Positions 52,915 to 62,416 of a stretch of 64,000 nt of DNA are shown here, one piece after another (position 1 is the first letter of the stretch; each line of letters starts with the position of its first letter). Source of the stretch: Bacillota bacterium (GTDB taxonomy: Bacteria > Bacillota > Clostridia > Christensenellales > SZUA-584); assembly GCA_023436115.1 (NCBI GenBank), contig JAEZKQ010000010.1, positions 1 to 64,000 of the forward strand, written 5' to 3'. The notes below the pieces were generated by a model that was not told the origin of the DNA, did no database searches, and worked only from the letters and a program-made list of their open reading frames with translations. Made by a program: the position numbers and the translations under genes.

Positions 52915-53271
52915 ATGGCAAGAGTAAAAGGGGCAGTAAATGCCCGTAAGAAACATAAGAAGGTTTTAAAACTTGCGAAAGGCTATTTTGGTGCGAAATC
53001 CAAGCAGTTCAGAGCGGCCAACCAAGCTGTGATGCGTTCGCTTCGTTACGCTTATATCGGCCGTAAGCTGAAGAAAAGAGATTTCCGCAGCCTTTGGATC
53101 ACGCGTATCAATGCTGAAGCACGTGTGAATGGCCTTAGCTATTCGCGCCTGATCAACGGGCTTAAGCTCGCGGGCGTCAAGGTCAACAGAAAGATTCTGG
53201 CCGACATGGCTGTTAACGATAAGACCGCATTTGCCGGTATGGTTACAGTGGCTAAGAAGAAGCTGAAATAA
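52915..53271 (+). CDS. rplT: 50S ribosomal protein L20
   Basis: 118 residues. [20 protein letters not shown] and the internal [16 protein letters not shown] fit L20, which is needed for 50S assembly and represses its own operon through the leader RNA. AGGAGG precedes the start. It is the last gene of the operon. Confidence 0.97.
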   Translation: MARVKGAVNARKKHKKVLKLAKGYFGAKSKQFRAANQAVMRSLRYAYIGRKLKKRDFRSLWITRINAEARVNGLSYSRLINGLKLAGVKVNRKILADMAVNDKTAFAGMVTVAKKKLK

Positions 53272-53285
53272 GAAGTACTAAACAA

Positions 53286-53311
53286 AAGAGTCTCATCGGA
53301 GGCTCTTTTTT
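53286..53311 (+). terminator. Intrinsic terminator after rplT
   Basis: AAGAGTCTC (53286-53294), loop ATCG, GAGGCTCTT (53299-53307), then T to 53311. Confidence 0.85.
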
Positions 53312-53349
53312 ACTTGACAAGACCTTATCAAAACAAAACCCGTTATAAA

Positions 53350-53400
53350 TTGTCATTCCCCGTATTTGGTGATACTATATATATAAATATTAAATACGGG
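53350..53400 (+). promoter_or_regulatory. Promoter with inverted repeat before the MFS sugar-type transporter
   Basis: TTGTCA (53350-53355), 17-bp spacer, TACTAT (53373-53378). A perfect 9-bp inverted repeat, CCCGTATTT (53359-53367) and AAATACGGG (53392-53400), spans the -10 box, suggesting an operator or a 5' hairpin that holds part of the ribosome binding site. Confidence 0.55.
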
Positions 53401-53410
53401 AGAAAAAACG

Positions 53411-54715
53411 ATGAAGCTGAATTACAAGCAAACCATTCTTGTCGGTCTTGCCTTCCTGACCATTTCTGCATTCTGGCAGCTCTACGATTTTATCATCCCC
53501 TTGATGCTCCAAAACACATTCAATATCAACCATACGGTGTCCGGTGTTATCATGGCGCTTGATAACGTCGCGGCATTGTTTATGCTTCCGCTGTTCGGCA
53601 TGATCTCCGACAGGGCGTATACCAAGATAGGGCGCAGAACGCCGTTTATCATCATCGGTACGCTGGCGGCGGTGATATTCATGATGGGCATCCCGTATGC
53701 GGCGCATACACAGCAGCTTGTCGTTTTTATGATCGCCTTGGGCATGGTTATCATATCGATGGCAGTATACCGCTCACCCGCTGTGGCGCTGATGCCGGAC
53801 GTGACCCCCAAGCCGCTGCGCTCCGAGGGCAATGCCGTCATCAACCTGATGGGCTCGGTTGGCGGTGCAATCATATTGATTTTAAACTCTTTCCTTGCGC
53901 CCGACACAAAGCAGGCCGACGCTAACTTCTGGCCGATATTTGTGACCATTGCAGTTATTATGCTTGTGGGCACGGCTATTCTGCTGCTCACGATCAGAGA
54001 ACCCAAACTTGTTAAGAAGATGCGAGAAGACAGCGCGGCGATGGGTATTGATCCCGAAGAAGCCAAAGAAGATGACAAAACTGTACAAAAGAAGGTAAAG
54101 CTTCCGCGTGAATACCGCAAGAGCATGATATTAATACTGGTTTCCATATTCCTTTGGTTCATGGGATATAACGCGGTGACCACCTCGTTCTCCAAATATA
54201 CGGTCAACGCGCTGGGCATGGAGTCATCGCAGGCCTCGCTCATACTCTTGGTGGCTCTGGCCACTGCGACGATTGCCTTTATCCCCGTGGGCATTATTTC
54301 CGGGAAGGTAGGGCGCAAAAAGAGCATACTGTTCGGCGTTGTGCTGCTGACGGCGGTTTTTGGTACCGCGTCGTTTTACACCGCATATTCGCCGCTGATG
54401 TATGTATCGTTTGCGCTGGCCGGTGTGGCGTGGGCGGCTATCAATGTGAACTCACTGCCTATGGTGCTGGAAATGTCCAAAGGCGCCAGCGTAGGCCGAT
54501 ACACCGGATATTACTACACGTTCTCAATGGCCGCTCAAGTGGTGACGCCCGTGCTGTCGGGTTGGCTGCTGGACAACGTAGGTTTTTCCACATTGCTGCC
54601 TTATGGCGCGGTGTTTGTGGCGCTCGCGTTTTTCACCATGCTGATGGTGAAGCACGGCGATTCCAAGCCGGTTGCGCCAGCGTCTACGCTGGAAGCCTTC
54701 GATGCGGCTGATTAA
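53411..54715 (+). CDS. MFS transporter, SLC45/GPH-like
   Basis: 434 residues with about twelve helices. Motif A is GMISDRAYTKIGRRTPFI between TM2 and TM3, repeated after TM8 as SGKVGRKKS. A long charged central loop (residues about 200-235) splits the halves. It resembles SLC45-type sugar transporters of Firmicutes; substrate unknown. It has its own promoter with an inverted repeat and is followed 22 bp later by a GDPD gene, possibly in one transcript. Confidence 0.8.
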   Translation: MKLNYKQTILVGLAFLTISAFWQLYDFIIPLMLQNTFNINHTVSGVIMALDNVAALFMLPLFGMISDRAYTKIGRRTPFIIIGTLAAVIFMMGIPYAAHTQQLVVFMIALGMVIISMAVYRSPAVALMPDVTPKPLRSEGNAVINLMGSVGGAIILILNSFLAPDTKQADANFWPIFVTIAVIMLVGTAILLLTIREPKLVKKMREDSAAMGIDPEEAKEDDKTVQKKVKLPREYRKSMILILVSIFLWFMGYNAVTTSFSKYTVNALGMESSQASLILLVALATATIAFIPVGIISGKVGRKKSILFGVVLLTAVFGTASFYTAYSPLMYVSFALAGVAWAAINVNSLPMVLEMSKGASVGRYTGYYYTFSMAAQVVTPVLSGWLLDNVGFSTLLPYGAVFVALAFFTMLMVKHGDSKPVAPASTLEAFDAAD

Positions 54716-54737
54716 TTGAAAGAACAGGCAGGTTTAC

Positions 54738-55550
54738 ATGGTTATAATGATTATTATCATGGCGGTGATTGCAGCGGCGGCATTGTATGCGCTGCTGCTC
54801 GCGCCCGGCGCATCCCCGAAGAACGCGGACGCTATCCTTTGGCGTACGCTTTACGCGCACCGCGGGCTTCATAATAAAAGCAAGACAATACCGGAAAATT
54901 CTCTGGCGGCGTTTTCTGCGGCGGTGGAGGCTGGGTACGGCATTGAGCTGGATGTGAACCTTTCGGCGGACGGCCAAGTGGTTGTGTTCCACGACGGTCA
55001 TTTGAAGCGTATGTGCGGCATCGATAAAGCGGTTAACGACTGTACGTATGAAGAACTGCGGCGCTTAAGGCTGCTGGATACGAACGAAGGGATACCGCTG
55101 CTCAGTGAGGTGTTAAAGCTTGTTAAGGGAGAAACAGCGCTGATTGTGGAGCTCAAGAGCTCGCGCAATAACACAGCGCTTTGCGAGAAAACCGCCGCAC
55201 TGCTGGACGCTTACAAGGGACCTTATTGTATTGAGTCGTTTGACCCGCGTATCGTGCGCTGGTTCCGCAAAAACAGGCCGGATGTGGTACGCGGCCAGCT
55301 CTCGGCGGGTCTCAAAAATTATTCGGACTTGCCGTTTTATCAGGGTGTGATGTTGTCCGGTTTATATTCAAATATTGTGACGCGCCCGCATTTTGTGGCC
55401 TATAGGCATGAGGATACGCCCAGGCTTTCACTGGGGCTTTTCCGTCTTCTGGGCGGCAAGCTTGCGGGGTGGACGGTGCGCGATACCGACGATGCCAAGC
55501 GCCTGCGTGAGTATTTTGACGCGATTATATTTGAGTTTTTCCGGCCGTAA
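54738..55550 (+). CDS. Glycerophosphodiester phosphodiesterase
   Basis: 270 residues. An N-terminal hydrophobic helix (about 3-22) is followed by a GDPD TIM barrel. Metal and catalytic segments: AHRGLHNKSKTIPENSLAAF (His-Arg, Glu-Asn), ELDVNLSADG and VFHDGHLKRMCG. It hydrolyses glycerophosphodiesters to glycerol 3-phosphate and alcohol, likely at the membrane. The helix may be a signal or anchor. It follows the MFS gene and precedes an EF-Tu domain III-like gene. Confidence 0.88.
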   Translation: MVIMIIIMAVIAAAALYALLLAPGASPKNADAILWRTLYAHRGLHNKSKTIPENSLAAFSAAVEAGYGIELDVNLSADGQVVVFHDGHLKRMCGIDKAVNDCTYEELRRLRLLDTNEGIPLLSEVLKLVKGETALIVELKSSRNNTALCEKTAALLDAYKGPYCIESFDPRIVRWFRKNRPDVVRGQLSAGLKNYSDLPFYQGVMLSGLYSNIVTRPHFVAYRHEDTPRLSLGLFRLLGGKLAGWTVRDTDDAKRLREYFDAIIFEFFRP

Positions 55551-55569
55551 GGGGTGCAGTATCTAAGTT

Positions 55570-55920
55570 ATGTGTAAGAATGGGGATACGAGTTTAAAGA
55601 AAGAAAGCGGTATTGGTCATTTTAAATACCATAAGTCTGCAGCTTTAATTGAGGTCGTTTTTTTCAGTAAAGCGAGACATGCGCCTCTTTGCTCTGGCTA
55701 TCGCCCGCACTTAGTTATAAAAGGTCAAGAGCATTATATGGGAGTAGTTTTTATTGAATTCATTGACAAAGCAGAATTTGATAAAAACATACATGCTAGA
55801 GTTAGATTCTTATATGAAAAAGTTGATTACAGTTCCTTATCGGTTGGTACAGATTTTGAGGTTAGAGAAGGCAAACATGTTGTTGGAAAAGGGACTGTTT
55901 TGGAGTTGTACAAGTATTAA
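55570..55920 (+). CDS. Orphan EF-Tu domain III-like protein
   Basis: 116 residues. The central and C-terminal parts resemble domain III of EF-Tu: GYRPHLVIKG aligns with GYRPQFYFRT, and EVREGKHVVGKGTVLE aligns with the IREGGRTVGAGVVTK end of EF-Tu. There is no GTPase domain. Stand-alone proteins like this occur sporadically in bacteria; function unknown, perhaps a protein-binding beta barrel. The start is uncertain, with GGGGTG about 14 bases upstream of the ATG. A repeat and a terminator follow. Confidence 0.6.
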   Translation: MCKNGDTSLKKESGIGHFKYHKSAALIEVVFFSKARHAPLCSGYRPHLVIKGQEHYMGVVFIEFIDKAEFDKNIHARVRFLYEKVDYSSLSVGTDFEVREGKHVVGKGTVLELYKY

Positions 55921-55963
55921 TGTCTCTGAAAGTATTAACGAACTCAGTTGTTTGCAGTAGCTT

Positions 55964-56010
55964 AATCTCCCTCCGACGCCTATCGGCGCCACCTCCCTCC
56001 AGAGAAAGGC
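55964..56010 (+). repeat. Dispersed intergenic palindrome (GAGGGAG type), copy 2
   Basis: AATCTCCCTCCGACGCC, a central GGCGCC, and CCTCCCTCCAGAGAAAGGC form an imperfect palindrome. In reverse complement it has the layout of 46192-46240. No coding content. Confidence 0.6.
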
Positions 56011-56040
56011 ATCAGAAAAAATATAGAGCCTGATCGATAC

Positions 56041-56069
56041 AACAACGGGAACATGTTCCGTTGTTTTTT
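56041..56069 (+). terminator. Intrinsic terminator before ruvC
   Basis: ACAACGG and CCGTTGT arms enclose AACATGTT, with one G bulged, followed by six T. Confidence 0.8.
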
Positions 56070-56136
56070 ATGAGTCACCGGATTTACAGGGCGCTTTCAG
56101 GTCTATATAAAACAAGAATAATTGTTCGTGTATTGT

Positions 56137-56165
56137 TTGACAGAAAGACGGCTTGCCTTTATAGT
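56137..56165 (+). promoter_or_regulatory. Sigma-A promoter of ruvCAB-queA
   Basis: TTGACA (56137-56142), 17-bp spacer, TATAGT (56160-56165). No SOS (LexA) box was noticed. Confidence 0.75.
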
Positions 56166-56195
56166 AAATCTAGTTAAAGATGAAAGGATGCACGG

Positions 56196-56690
56196 ATGAT
56201 CATTCTTGGCATAGACCCGGGAATTGCGCTGATGGGATATGGCGTGATCCGCTATGATGGCAGCAAACCGGGGCTTGTGGAATGCGGCGCGATCGTCACC
56301 GAGGCGGGTATGCCGCTCCCCAGACGGCTCAAAATCGTCTACGAGAACATGGGCGCGCTGATACAAAAGCATGCGCCCGACTGTATCGCTTTTGAAGAGC
56401 TGTTTGCGGGCAAGAATGTGAAGACGGTGATTCAGGTGGCGCAGGCGCGCGGTGCGGCCATGGCTGCGGCGTTTTCAACGGGCGCCGAGCTCTATGAATA
56501 CACGCCCATGCAGATCAAACAGGCGATTGTGGGCTATGGGCACGCGGACAAAAAACAGGTGCAGGAAATGGTGCGCCTGCTGCTGGGTATGGATAAAGTG
56601 ATCAGGCCCGACGACGCGGCTGACGCAGTAGCCTGCGCGATATGCCATGCACATTCCAGCCGTTTTGCGGATACGTTCCGTATCAGATAA
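56196..56690 (+). CDS. ruvC: Holliday junction resolvase RuvC
   Basis: 164 residues. Resolves Holliday junctions with RuvAB. Acidic active-site residues: D7 in GIDPGIALMGYG, E66-E67 in FEELFAG, and a C-terminal DDAADAVACAICHAH. It heads the ruvCAB-queA cluster. Confidence 0.95.
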   Translation: MIILGIDPGIALMGYGVIRYDGSKPGLVECGAIVTEAGMPLPRRLKIVYENMGALIQKHAPDCIAFEELFAGKNVKTVIQVAQARGAAMAAAFSTGAELYEYTPMQIKQAIVGYGHADKKQVQEMVRLLLGMDKVIRPDDAADAVACAICHAHSSRFADTFRIR

Positions 56691-56714
56691 AAGAATCTTT
56701 TAAAGAGGTTCATA

Positions 56715-57302
56715 ATGTACGATTATATTAAAGGCGAGGTTGTCGCCACCGAAAAGGATATGGCTGTGGTGGAAACGGGCGGTATCGGTTACCGCATATA
56801 CACCACATCACAGTCGCTGATGCATTTTAGAGCGGGAGATACCGTGAAGCTGTACTGTCATTTTGTTGTGCGCGAAGACGCGCATACGCTGTACGGCTTT
56901 TTTACCACCGAGGAACGCGAGATGTTCGTGCGTTTAACGGGCGTGTCGGGCATCGGACCCAAGGGCGCGCTTGCGGTGCTTTCGGCCATGAAGATAAGCG
57001 ATCTGGCAGCGGCGATCATCACATCGGACGAAGCCGCGTTTCAAAAAATACCCGGTATCGGCAAAAAGACGGCTCAGCGCCTTATTATCGACCTTGCGGG
57101 CACCATCAACAACAGCGAGATAGTGGGCGGCCTTGAGGCTGGCCCCGAAGGTACGATGGGCATTGAGGCCGAAGCGCTCAGCGCGTTGGTATCTCTGGGG
57201 TACAATCGCGCTGAAGCCTTGCGGGCGATATCGTCCGTCAAGAATCTGGGCGACACCACCGAGGAGATCATACTCATGGCGTTAAAACGCATGGGCGCTT
57301 AA
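56715..57302 (+). CDS. ruvA: Holliday junction branch migration protein RuvA
   Basis: 195 residues: N-terminal OB domain ([18 protein letters not shown]), middle helix-hairpin-helix motifs ([17 protein letters not shown] and [16 protein letters not shown]), and a C-terminal RuvB-binding domain ([20 protein letters not shown]). It recognises four-way junctions and loads RuvB. It lies 24 bp after ruvC and 13 bp before ruvB. Confidence 0.95.
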   Translation: MYDYIKGEVVATEKDMAVVETGGIGYRIYTTSQSLMHFRAGDTVKLYCHFVVREDAHTLYGFFTTEEREMFVRLTGVSGIGPKGALAVLSAMKISDLAAAIITSDEAAFQKIPGIGKKTAQRLIIDLAGTINNSEIVGGLEAGPEGTMGIEAEALSALVSLGYNRAEALRAISSVKNLGDTTEEIILMALKRMGA

Positions 57303-57315
57303 GGGAGGGGCGGCA

Positions 57316-58353
57316 TTGGACGAAAACAGAATTGTATCGGCACAGATGGGCGATATGGATGCGGCGACTGACCTTTCGCTGCGCCCGTCCACGTTAGATG
57401 AATATATCGGCCAGCAAAAGGCCAAAGATAATCTGAAGGTGTTCATGGCTGCGGCAAAAAGCCGCGGTGAATCTCTGGATCATGTGCTGCTTTACGGCCC
57501 GCCGGGCCTAGGCAAAACCACGCTTGCGTTTATCATCGCGTCTGAAATGGGCGTGAATATCCGCGTGACATCGGGGCCCGCCATCGAGCGGCCGGGCGAT
57601 CTGGCATCGATACTGACCAATTTAAATAAAGGCGACGTGCTTTTCATCGACGAGATACACCGCCTGAACAGCAGTGTGGAGGAAGTGCTCTATCCCGCGA
57701 TGGAGGACTACGCGCTGGATATCATCATCGGCAAAGGACCTTCGGCAAGAACGCTGAGGCTCGGATTGCCGCACTTTACGCTTGTGGGTGCAACGACGCG
57801 CGCGGGTATGCTCACATCGCCTCTCAGAGACCGCTTCGGCGTCATCAACCGGCTGCAGATGTACAGCCCAGAGGAGCTTGGCGAGATTGTGAAACGCTCG
57901 GCGGGTATACTGGGCGCAGATATCGACGAGGACGCGGCGCTGGAAATCGCGTCGCGCTCCAGAGGAACGCCGCGTGTCGCCAATCGGCTGTTAAAACGCG
58001 TGCGCGATTTTGCGGACGTGAAGGGCGAGGGGCGCGTCACGCTGGATATCGCCCGTTACGGACTTGAGATGTTAGAAGTGGACGAGATCGGTCTGGATGG
58101 CGTGGATAAAGCCATACTTGAAGCCATCATCCATAAGTTCGGCGGCGGCCCCGTGGGACTGGATACGCTTTGCGCCGCTACCAACGAAGAAAATGTGACC
58201 ATCGAGGATGTGTACGAGCCATTTTTGATACAGCTTGGCTTTATCAATAAAACGCCGCGCGGACGCGTGGCCACGCCGCTTGCGTATGCGCATTTGGGCT
58301 GTTCGTGCCCGGCGCAGATACAGCAGCTAAAGATCGACATCGCGGAGGAATAG
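57316..58353 (+). CDS. ruvB: Holliday junction DNA helicase RuvB
   Basis: 345 residues. AAA+ motor of branch migration. Walker [10 protein letters not shown], Walker [11 protein letters not shown], sensor [19 protein letters not shown]. It starts with TTG, preceded by GGGAGGGG. It abuts queA, whose TTG follows its TAG directly. Confidence 0.96.
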   Translation: MDENRIVSAQMGDMDAATDLSLRPSTLDEYIGQQKAKDNLKVFMAAAKSRGESLDHVLLYGPPGLGKTTLAFIIASEMGVNIRVTSGPAIERPGDLASILTNLNKGDVLFIDEIHRLNSSVEEVLYPAMEDYALDIIIGKGPSARTLRLGLPHFTLVGATTRAGMLTSPLRDRFGVINRLQMYSPEELGEIVKRSAGILGADIDEDAALEIASRSRGTPRVANRLLKRVRDFADVKGEGRVTLDIARYGLEMLEVDEIGLDGVDKAILEAIIHKFGGGPVGLDTLCAATNEENVTIEDVYEPFLIQLGFINKTPRGRVATPLAYAHLGCSCPAQIQQLKIDIAEE

Positions 58354-59376
58354 TTGAAAACAAGCGACTTTTATTACGACCTAGACGAAAGCCTGATTGC
58401 CCAAACGCCTATCGAAAAGCGCGACGCTTCAAGGCTGCTGGTGTATAACCGCAGTACGGGCAAAACGGTACACAAGGTCTTTGCCGATATCACAGAATAC
58501 TTAAAAAAGGGCGATGTGCTCGTTATCAACGATACCAAGGTGCTGCCCGCGCGGCTTTACGGCACGAAGCAGGGGACGCAGCGTGAGTGCGAGTTTTTGC
58601 TGCTGCGGCGGCTGTCACTCACACGCTGGGAAGTGATACTGCGCCCCGGCAAAAAACTGCGCATCGGGGACACCGTCGTGTTTTCGGAGCGCCTTTCCGC
58701 CGTGATTCAGGAAAAGAAGGAAGACGGCGTGACGGAAGTCGAGTTTGGTTTTAACGGCGTGTTCGAGGAGATACTGGACGAGCGGGGTGAGATGCCGCTG
58801 CCGCCGTATATCCATGAAAAGCTGGACGACAAAGCACGTTACCAGACGGTTTACGCGAGAGAGCAGGGCAGCGCCGCCGCACCCACAGCCGGGCTGCATT
58901 TTACGCCCGAGCTGCTTGCCAAAATTGAGGCCATGGGTATTTCAATCGCACGGCTCACGCTGCATGTGGGGTTAGGCACATTCCGGCCCGTCAAGGCAGA
59001 GAATGTGGACGAGCATATCATGCATTCGGAGTATTACAGCGTCTCCGAGGAGGCGGCAAAGCTGATCAACAGCGTGCGGCCAAATGGGGGGCGTATCGTT
59101 GCGGTGGGCACCACGAGCGTGCGCACGCTGGAATCCACGGCGGACGAAGAGGGTATCATCAAAGCAGGGAGTGGCTTTACGAACATATTCATAAAGCCCG
59201 GCTATCGTTTTAAGGCTGTAGACGCGCTGCTCACGAATTTCCATCTGCCCGAATCCACGTTGATCATGCTGGTGTCCGCGTTTGCGGGGCGAGAACAGAC
59301 GCTGACGCTGTATAATGAGGCCGTATCGTTGCGTTACCGCTTTTTCAGCTTCGGTGACGCGATGCTGCTGCTGTAA
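58354..59376 (+). CDS. queA: S-adenosylmethionine:tRNA ribosyltransferase-isomerase QueA
   Basis: 340 residues. It adds the epoxyqueuosine precursor group to preQ1 in tRNA, using the ribosyl part of SAM. Signatures: [20 protein letters not shown] at the start, [14 protein letters not shown], and [13 protein letters not shown]. The TTG start directly follows the ruvB stop, so translation is coupled. Together with tgt 1.3 kb downstream it forms the late queuosine pathway. Confidence 0.95.
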   Translation: MKTSDFYYDLDESLIAQTPIEKRDASRLLVYNRSTGKTVHKVFADITEYLKKGDVLVINDTKVLPARLYGTKQGTQRECEFLLLRRLSLTRWEVILRPGKKLRIGDTVVFSERLSAVIQEKKEDGVTEVEFGFNGVFEEILDERGEMPLPPYIHEKLDDKARYQTVYAREQGSAAAPTAGLHFTPELLAKIEAMGISIARLTLHVGLGTFRPVKAENVDEHIMHSEYYSVSEEAAKLINSVRPNGGRIVAVGTTSVRTLESTADEEGIIKAGSGFTNIFIKPGYRFKAVDALLTNFHLPESTLIMLVSAFAGREQTLTLYNEAVSLRYRFFSFGDAMLLL

Positions 59377-59442
59377 GGGCATGATTGCAAAAAAACAATT
59401 CGATTCTAATAAAGAGCCAATCCGTTTGGAGCAAGAGGTGTT

Positions 59443-60552
59443 ATGAGAAATCTGATTTTTGTCATTCTGATTTTGCTTGCGCTTGTTTTTGCGGTATTCA
59501 GCCTATTTAGAAAAAAGCCGAAGAAGAGCGTCAAATGGCTCTGCGCTGTGGGTGGTTTACTTGCCGCGTTTATACTCGGGTATGTTTGGTACAGCCCATC
59601 GTGGAGCTTTCCCGTTACAACGGGAGAATTTCAGGTGGAAACGACATACGACACATTTATAGATGAGAGACGTTTGGAAACATATGAAGACGACGGCTCT
59701 CACCGATGGCTTAATGTGGCTTTCTGGTATCCGGATGATGAAACCCTGAGTGATCGATCTTGCCCTCTGGTGGTGTTTTCCCATGGTTCGTTCGGTTCTA
59801 AAGAAAGCAACGAAACGCAATACCGCGAGCTTGCGAGTCAGGGTTATGTCGTCTGCGCAATCGATCACACATATCAGTGCCTTGGCACTGTTGGACCGGA
59901 CGGCCAATACACAGGTATAGACGGTTCTTTTCAATCTCAGATTATCCAGGCGGGGGATGATACAAAGGAGCAGCGGGAGCAGCTTCATAGCCTGTTTAAG
60001 GAATGGATGGCTGTGCGAACGGCAGATATCAGTTTTGTGATCGATACGATCATTGCGCAAGCGGACACGGAACCGAAGGACAGTGTGTACCATATCGTAG
60101 ATACATCCAGAATTGGTGTGATGGGGCATTCGCTGGGTGGTGCTGCAGCGCTGGGTATCGGCAGGATGCGCAGCGACATATCTGCTGTGATCTCGCTGGA
60201 AGCGCCGTTCATGTGCGATGTGACGGGTATTAAGGACGGAGAGTTCGTGTGGGAAGATGCGCCGTATCCGGTGCCTGTGCTCAACGTGTACACGGATTCA
60301 TCTTGGCACATTTTATCTTCTTCGCCGCAATATGCTCAAAACAGCGCCATGCAAAGGGATGACCGCTCCGACACACAGGATATTCATATATCGGGGGCGG
60401 GGCATATGTCGCTGACCGATCTCGTCTATTCCCGGCCGCCGCTGTGCTTGTTTTTCGGACAAAATATGTTTTTTGATGTGGGCGGCTATGAACAAACAAT
60501 CAACAAAGCGTATGTGGCGTTTCTGGACAAATATCTTAAAAAGACGGCCTGA
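59443..60552 (+). CDS. Membrane-anchored alpha/beta hydrolase
   Basis: 369 residues. Two hydrophobic segments (about 3-22 and 32-50) anchor or export it. The hydrolase domain has an oxyanion segment VFSHGSFGSKE, nucleophile elbow MGHSLGGAAALG, and a likely catalytic histidine in SGAGHMSLTD. It resembles platelet-activating-factor acetylhydrolase-like esterases of bacteria. Substrate unknown. It sits between queA and tgt without obvious functional link to queuosine. Confidence 0.8.
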   Translation: MRNLIFVILILLALVFAVFSLFRKKPKKSVKWLCAVGGLLAAFILGYVWYSPSWSFPVTTGEFQVETTYDTFIDERRLETYEDDGSHRWLNVAFWYPDDETLSDRSCPLVVFSHGSFGSKESNETQYRELASQGYVVCAIDHTYQCLGTVGPDGQYTGIDGSFQSQIIQAGDDTKEQREQLHSLFKEWMAVRTADISFVIDTIIAQADTEPKDSVYHIVDTSRIGVMGHSLGGAAALGIGRMRSDISAVISLEAPFMCDVTGIKDGEFVWEDAPYPVPVLNVYTDSSWHILSSSPQYAQNSAMQRDDRSDTQDIHISGAGHMSLTDLVYSRPPLCLFFGQNMFFDVGGYEQTINKAYVAFLDKYLKKTA

Positions 60553-60623
60553 CAGAATGAGTTATTTGCTGTGGGTTTATTAGATGTTTAAACAATCAGC
60601 ATTACAATTTAGGCAAAAATGAT

Positions 60624-60661
60624 GCACCGTGCTTTCATTGTGGTATAATGGAGCGCGGTGC
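60624..60661 (+). promoter_or_regulatory. Extended -10 promoter of tgt inside an inverted repeat
   Basis: TGGTATAAT (60641-60649) matches an extended -10. It lies in the loop of a 10-bp inverted repeat, GCACCGTGCT (60624-60633) and AGCGCGGTGC (60652-60661), with one mismatch or wobble. The repeat could be an operator flanking the -10 box. Confidence 0.55.
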
Positions 60662-60665
60662 TTGA

Positions 60666-61802
<1,137 letters not shown>

Positions 61803-61882
61803 ACGCAAAAAAACAGTTGATAATTAGGACATGCTCATATAGTATATATAATCGAGAGAATTTTAAAAAGGTAGGTTAAGTT

Positions 61883-62194
61883 ATGCCCACTGATACATCT
61901 AGTTCCTTGATGCAATTCTTACCGCTGATCGCGATATTCGTTGTGTTTATTCTTCTGATGATTATTCCGCAGCGTAAGAGAAAAAAGCAGTACCAGCAAT
62001 TGATGGAAAGCTTGAAACCCGGAAAAATGGTCAAAACCATTGGTGGTATCTATGGTAAAATCGCGGCTGTGAAGGAAGACCTTGTGACGATTGAAGTGCT
62101 TCCCGATGGTGTGCGTATGGTGTTTGCAAAAGGTGCAATCGCTACGGTTGAGGATTCCGAACTTCCCGAGAACGAAATGGAAGCAAAAAAGTAA
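61883..62194 (+). CDS. yajC: Preprotein translocase subunit YajC
   Basis: 103 residues. One hydrophobic helix (about 10-30, LPLIAIFVVFILLMIIP) and a basic cytoplasmic tail beginning QRKRKKQYQQLMESLKPGKM. YajC attaches to SecDF-SecYEG. secDF is not in view. A TTGATA/TAGTAT promoter-like pair lies in the 80 bases upstream, and a terminator directly follows the gene. Confidence 0.93.
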   Translation: MPTDTSSSLMQFLPLIAIFVVFILLMIIPQRKRKKQYQQLMESLKPGKMVKTIGGIYGKIAAVKEDLVTIEVLPDGVRMVFAKGAIATVEDSELPENEMEAKK

Positions 62195-62206
62195 ACCAAA
62201 AGAAAG

Positions 62207-62229
62207 AAGACCCTCATGGGTCTTTTTTT
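62207..62229 (+). terminator. Intrinsic terminator after yajC
   Basis: AAGACCC-TCAT-GGGTCTT with T to 62229. Confidence 0.9.
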
Positions 62230-62251
62230 ATGTTTGGCGAAAAACATTGGA

Positions 62252-62361
62252 TTTTCCGCCAGTTTGCCGGTTTTGTTCGCTTCGCCTTAATCCGAGCTGC
62301 GCTCGAAAAACTGCGCAAAACCGCAAGGTGTGGGTTCGCGGGCAAAGCCCGACTTGCCCGC
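62252..62361 (+). repeat. Dispersed palindromic intergenic repeat, copy 2
   Basis: Same blocks and order as 39091-39160: TTTTCCGCCAG, CCGGTTTTG, TCGCT, then GCAAAACCGCAAGGTGTGGG. The middle differs, while GGTTTTG/CAAAACC pairing is kept. The right end forms another hairpin (GCGGGCAA with TTGCCCGC). No coding content between yajC and rqcH. Confidence 0.7.
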
Positions 62362-62416
62362 TTATTATTATATATACTTTAGACAGTCTGGAAAAACGAT
62401 CTATATAGGTCTTTTA

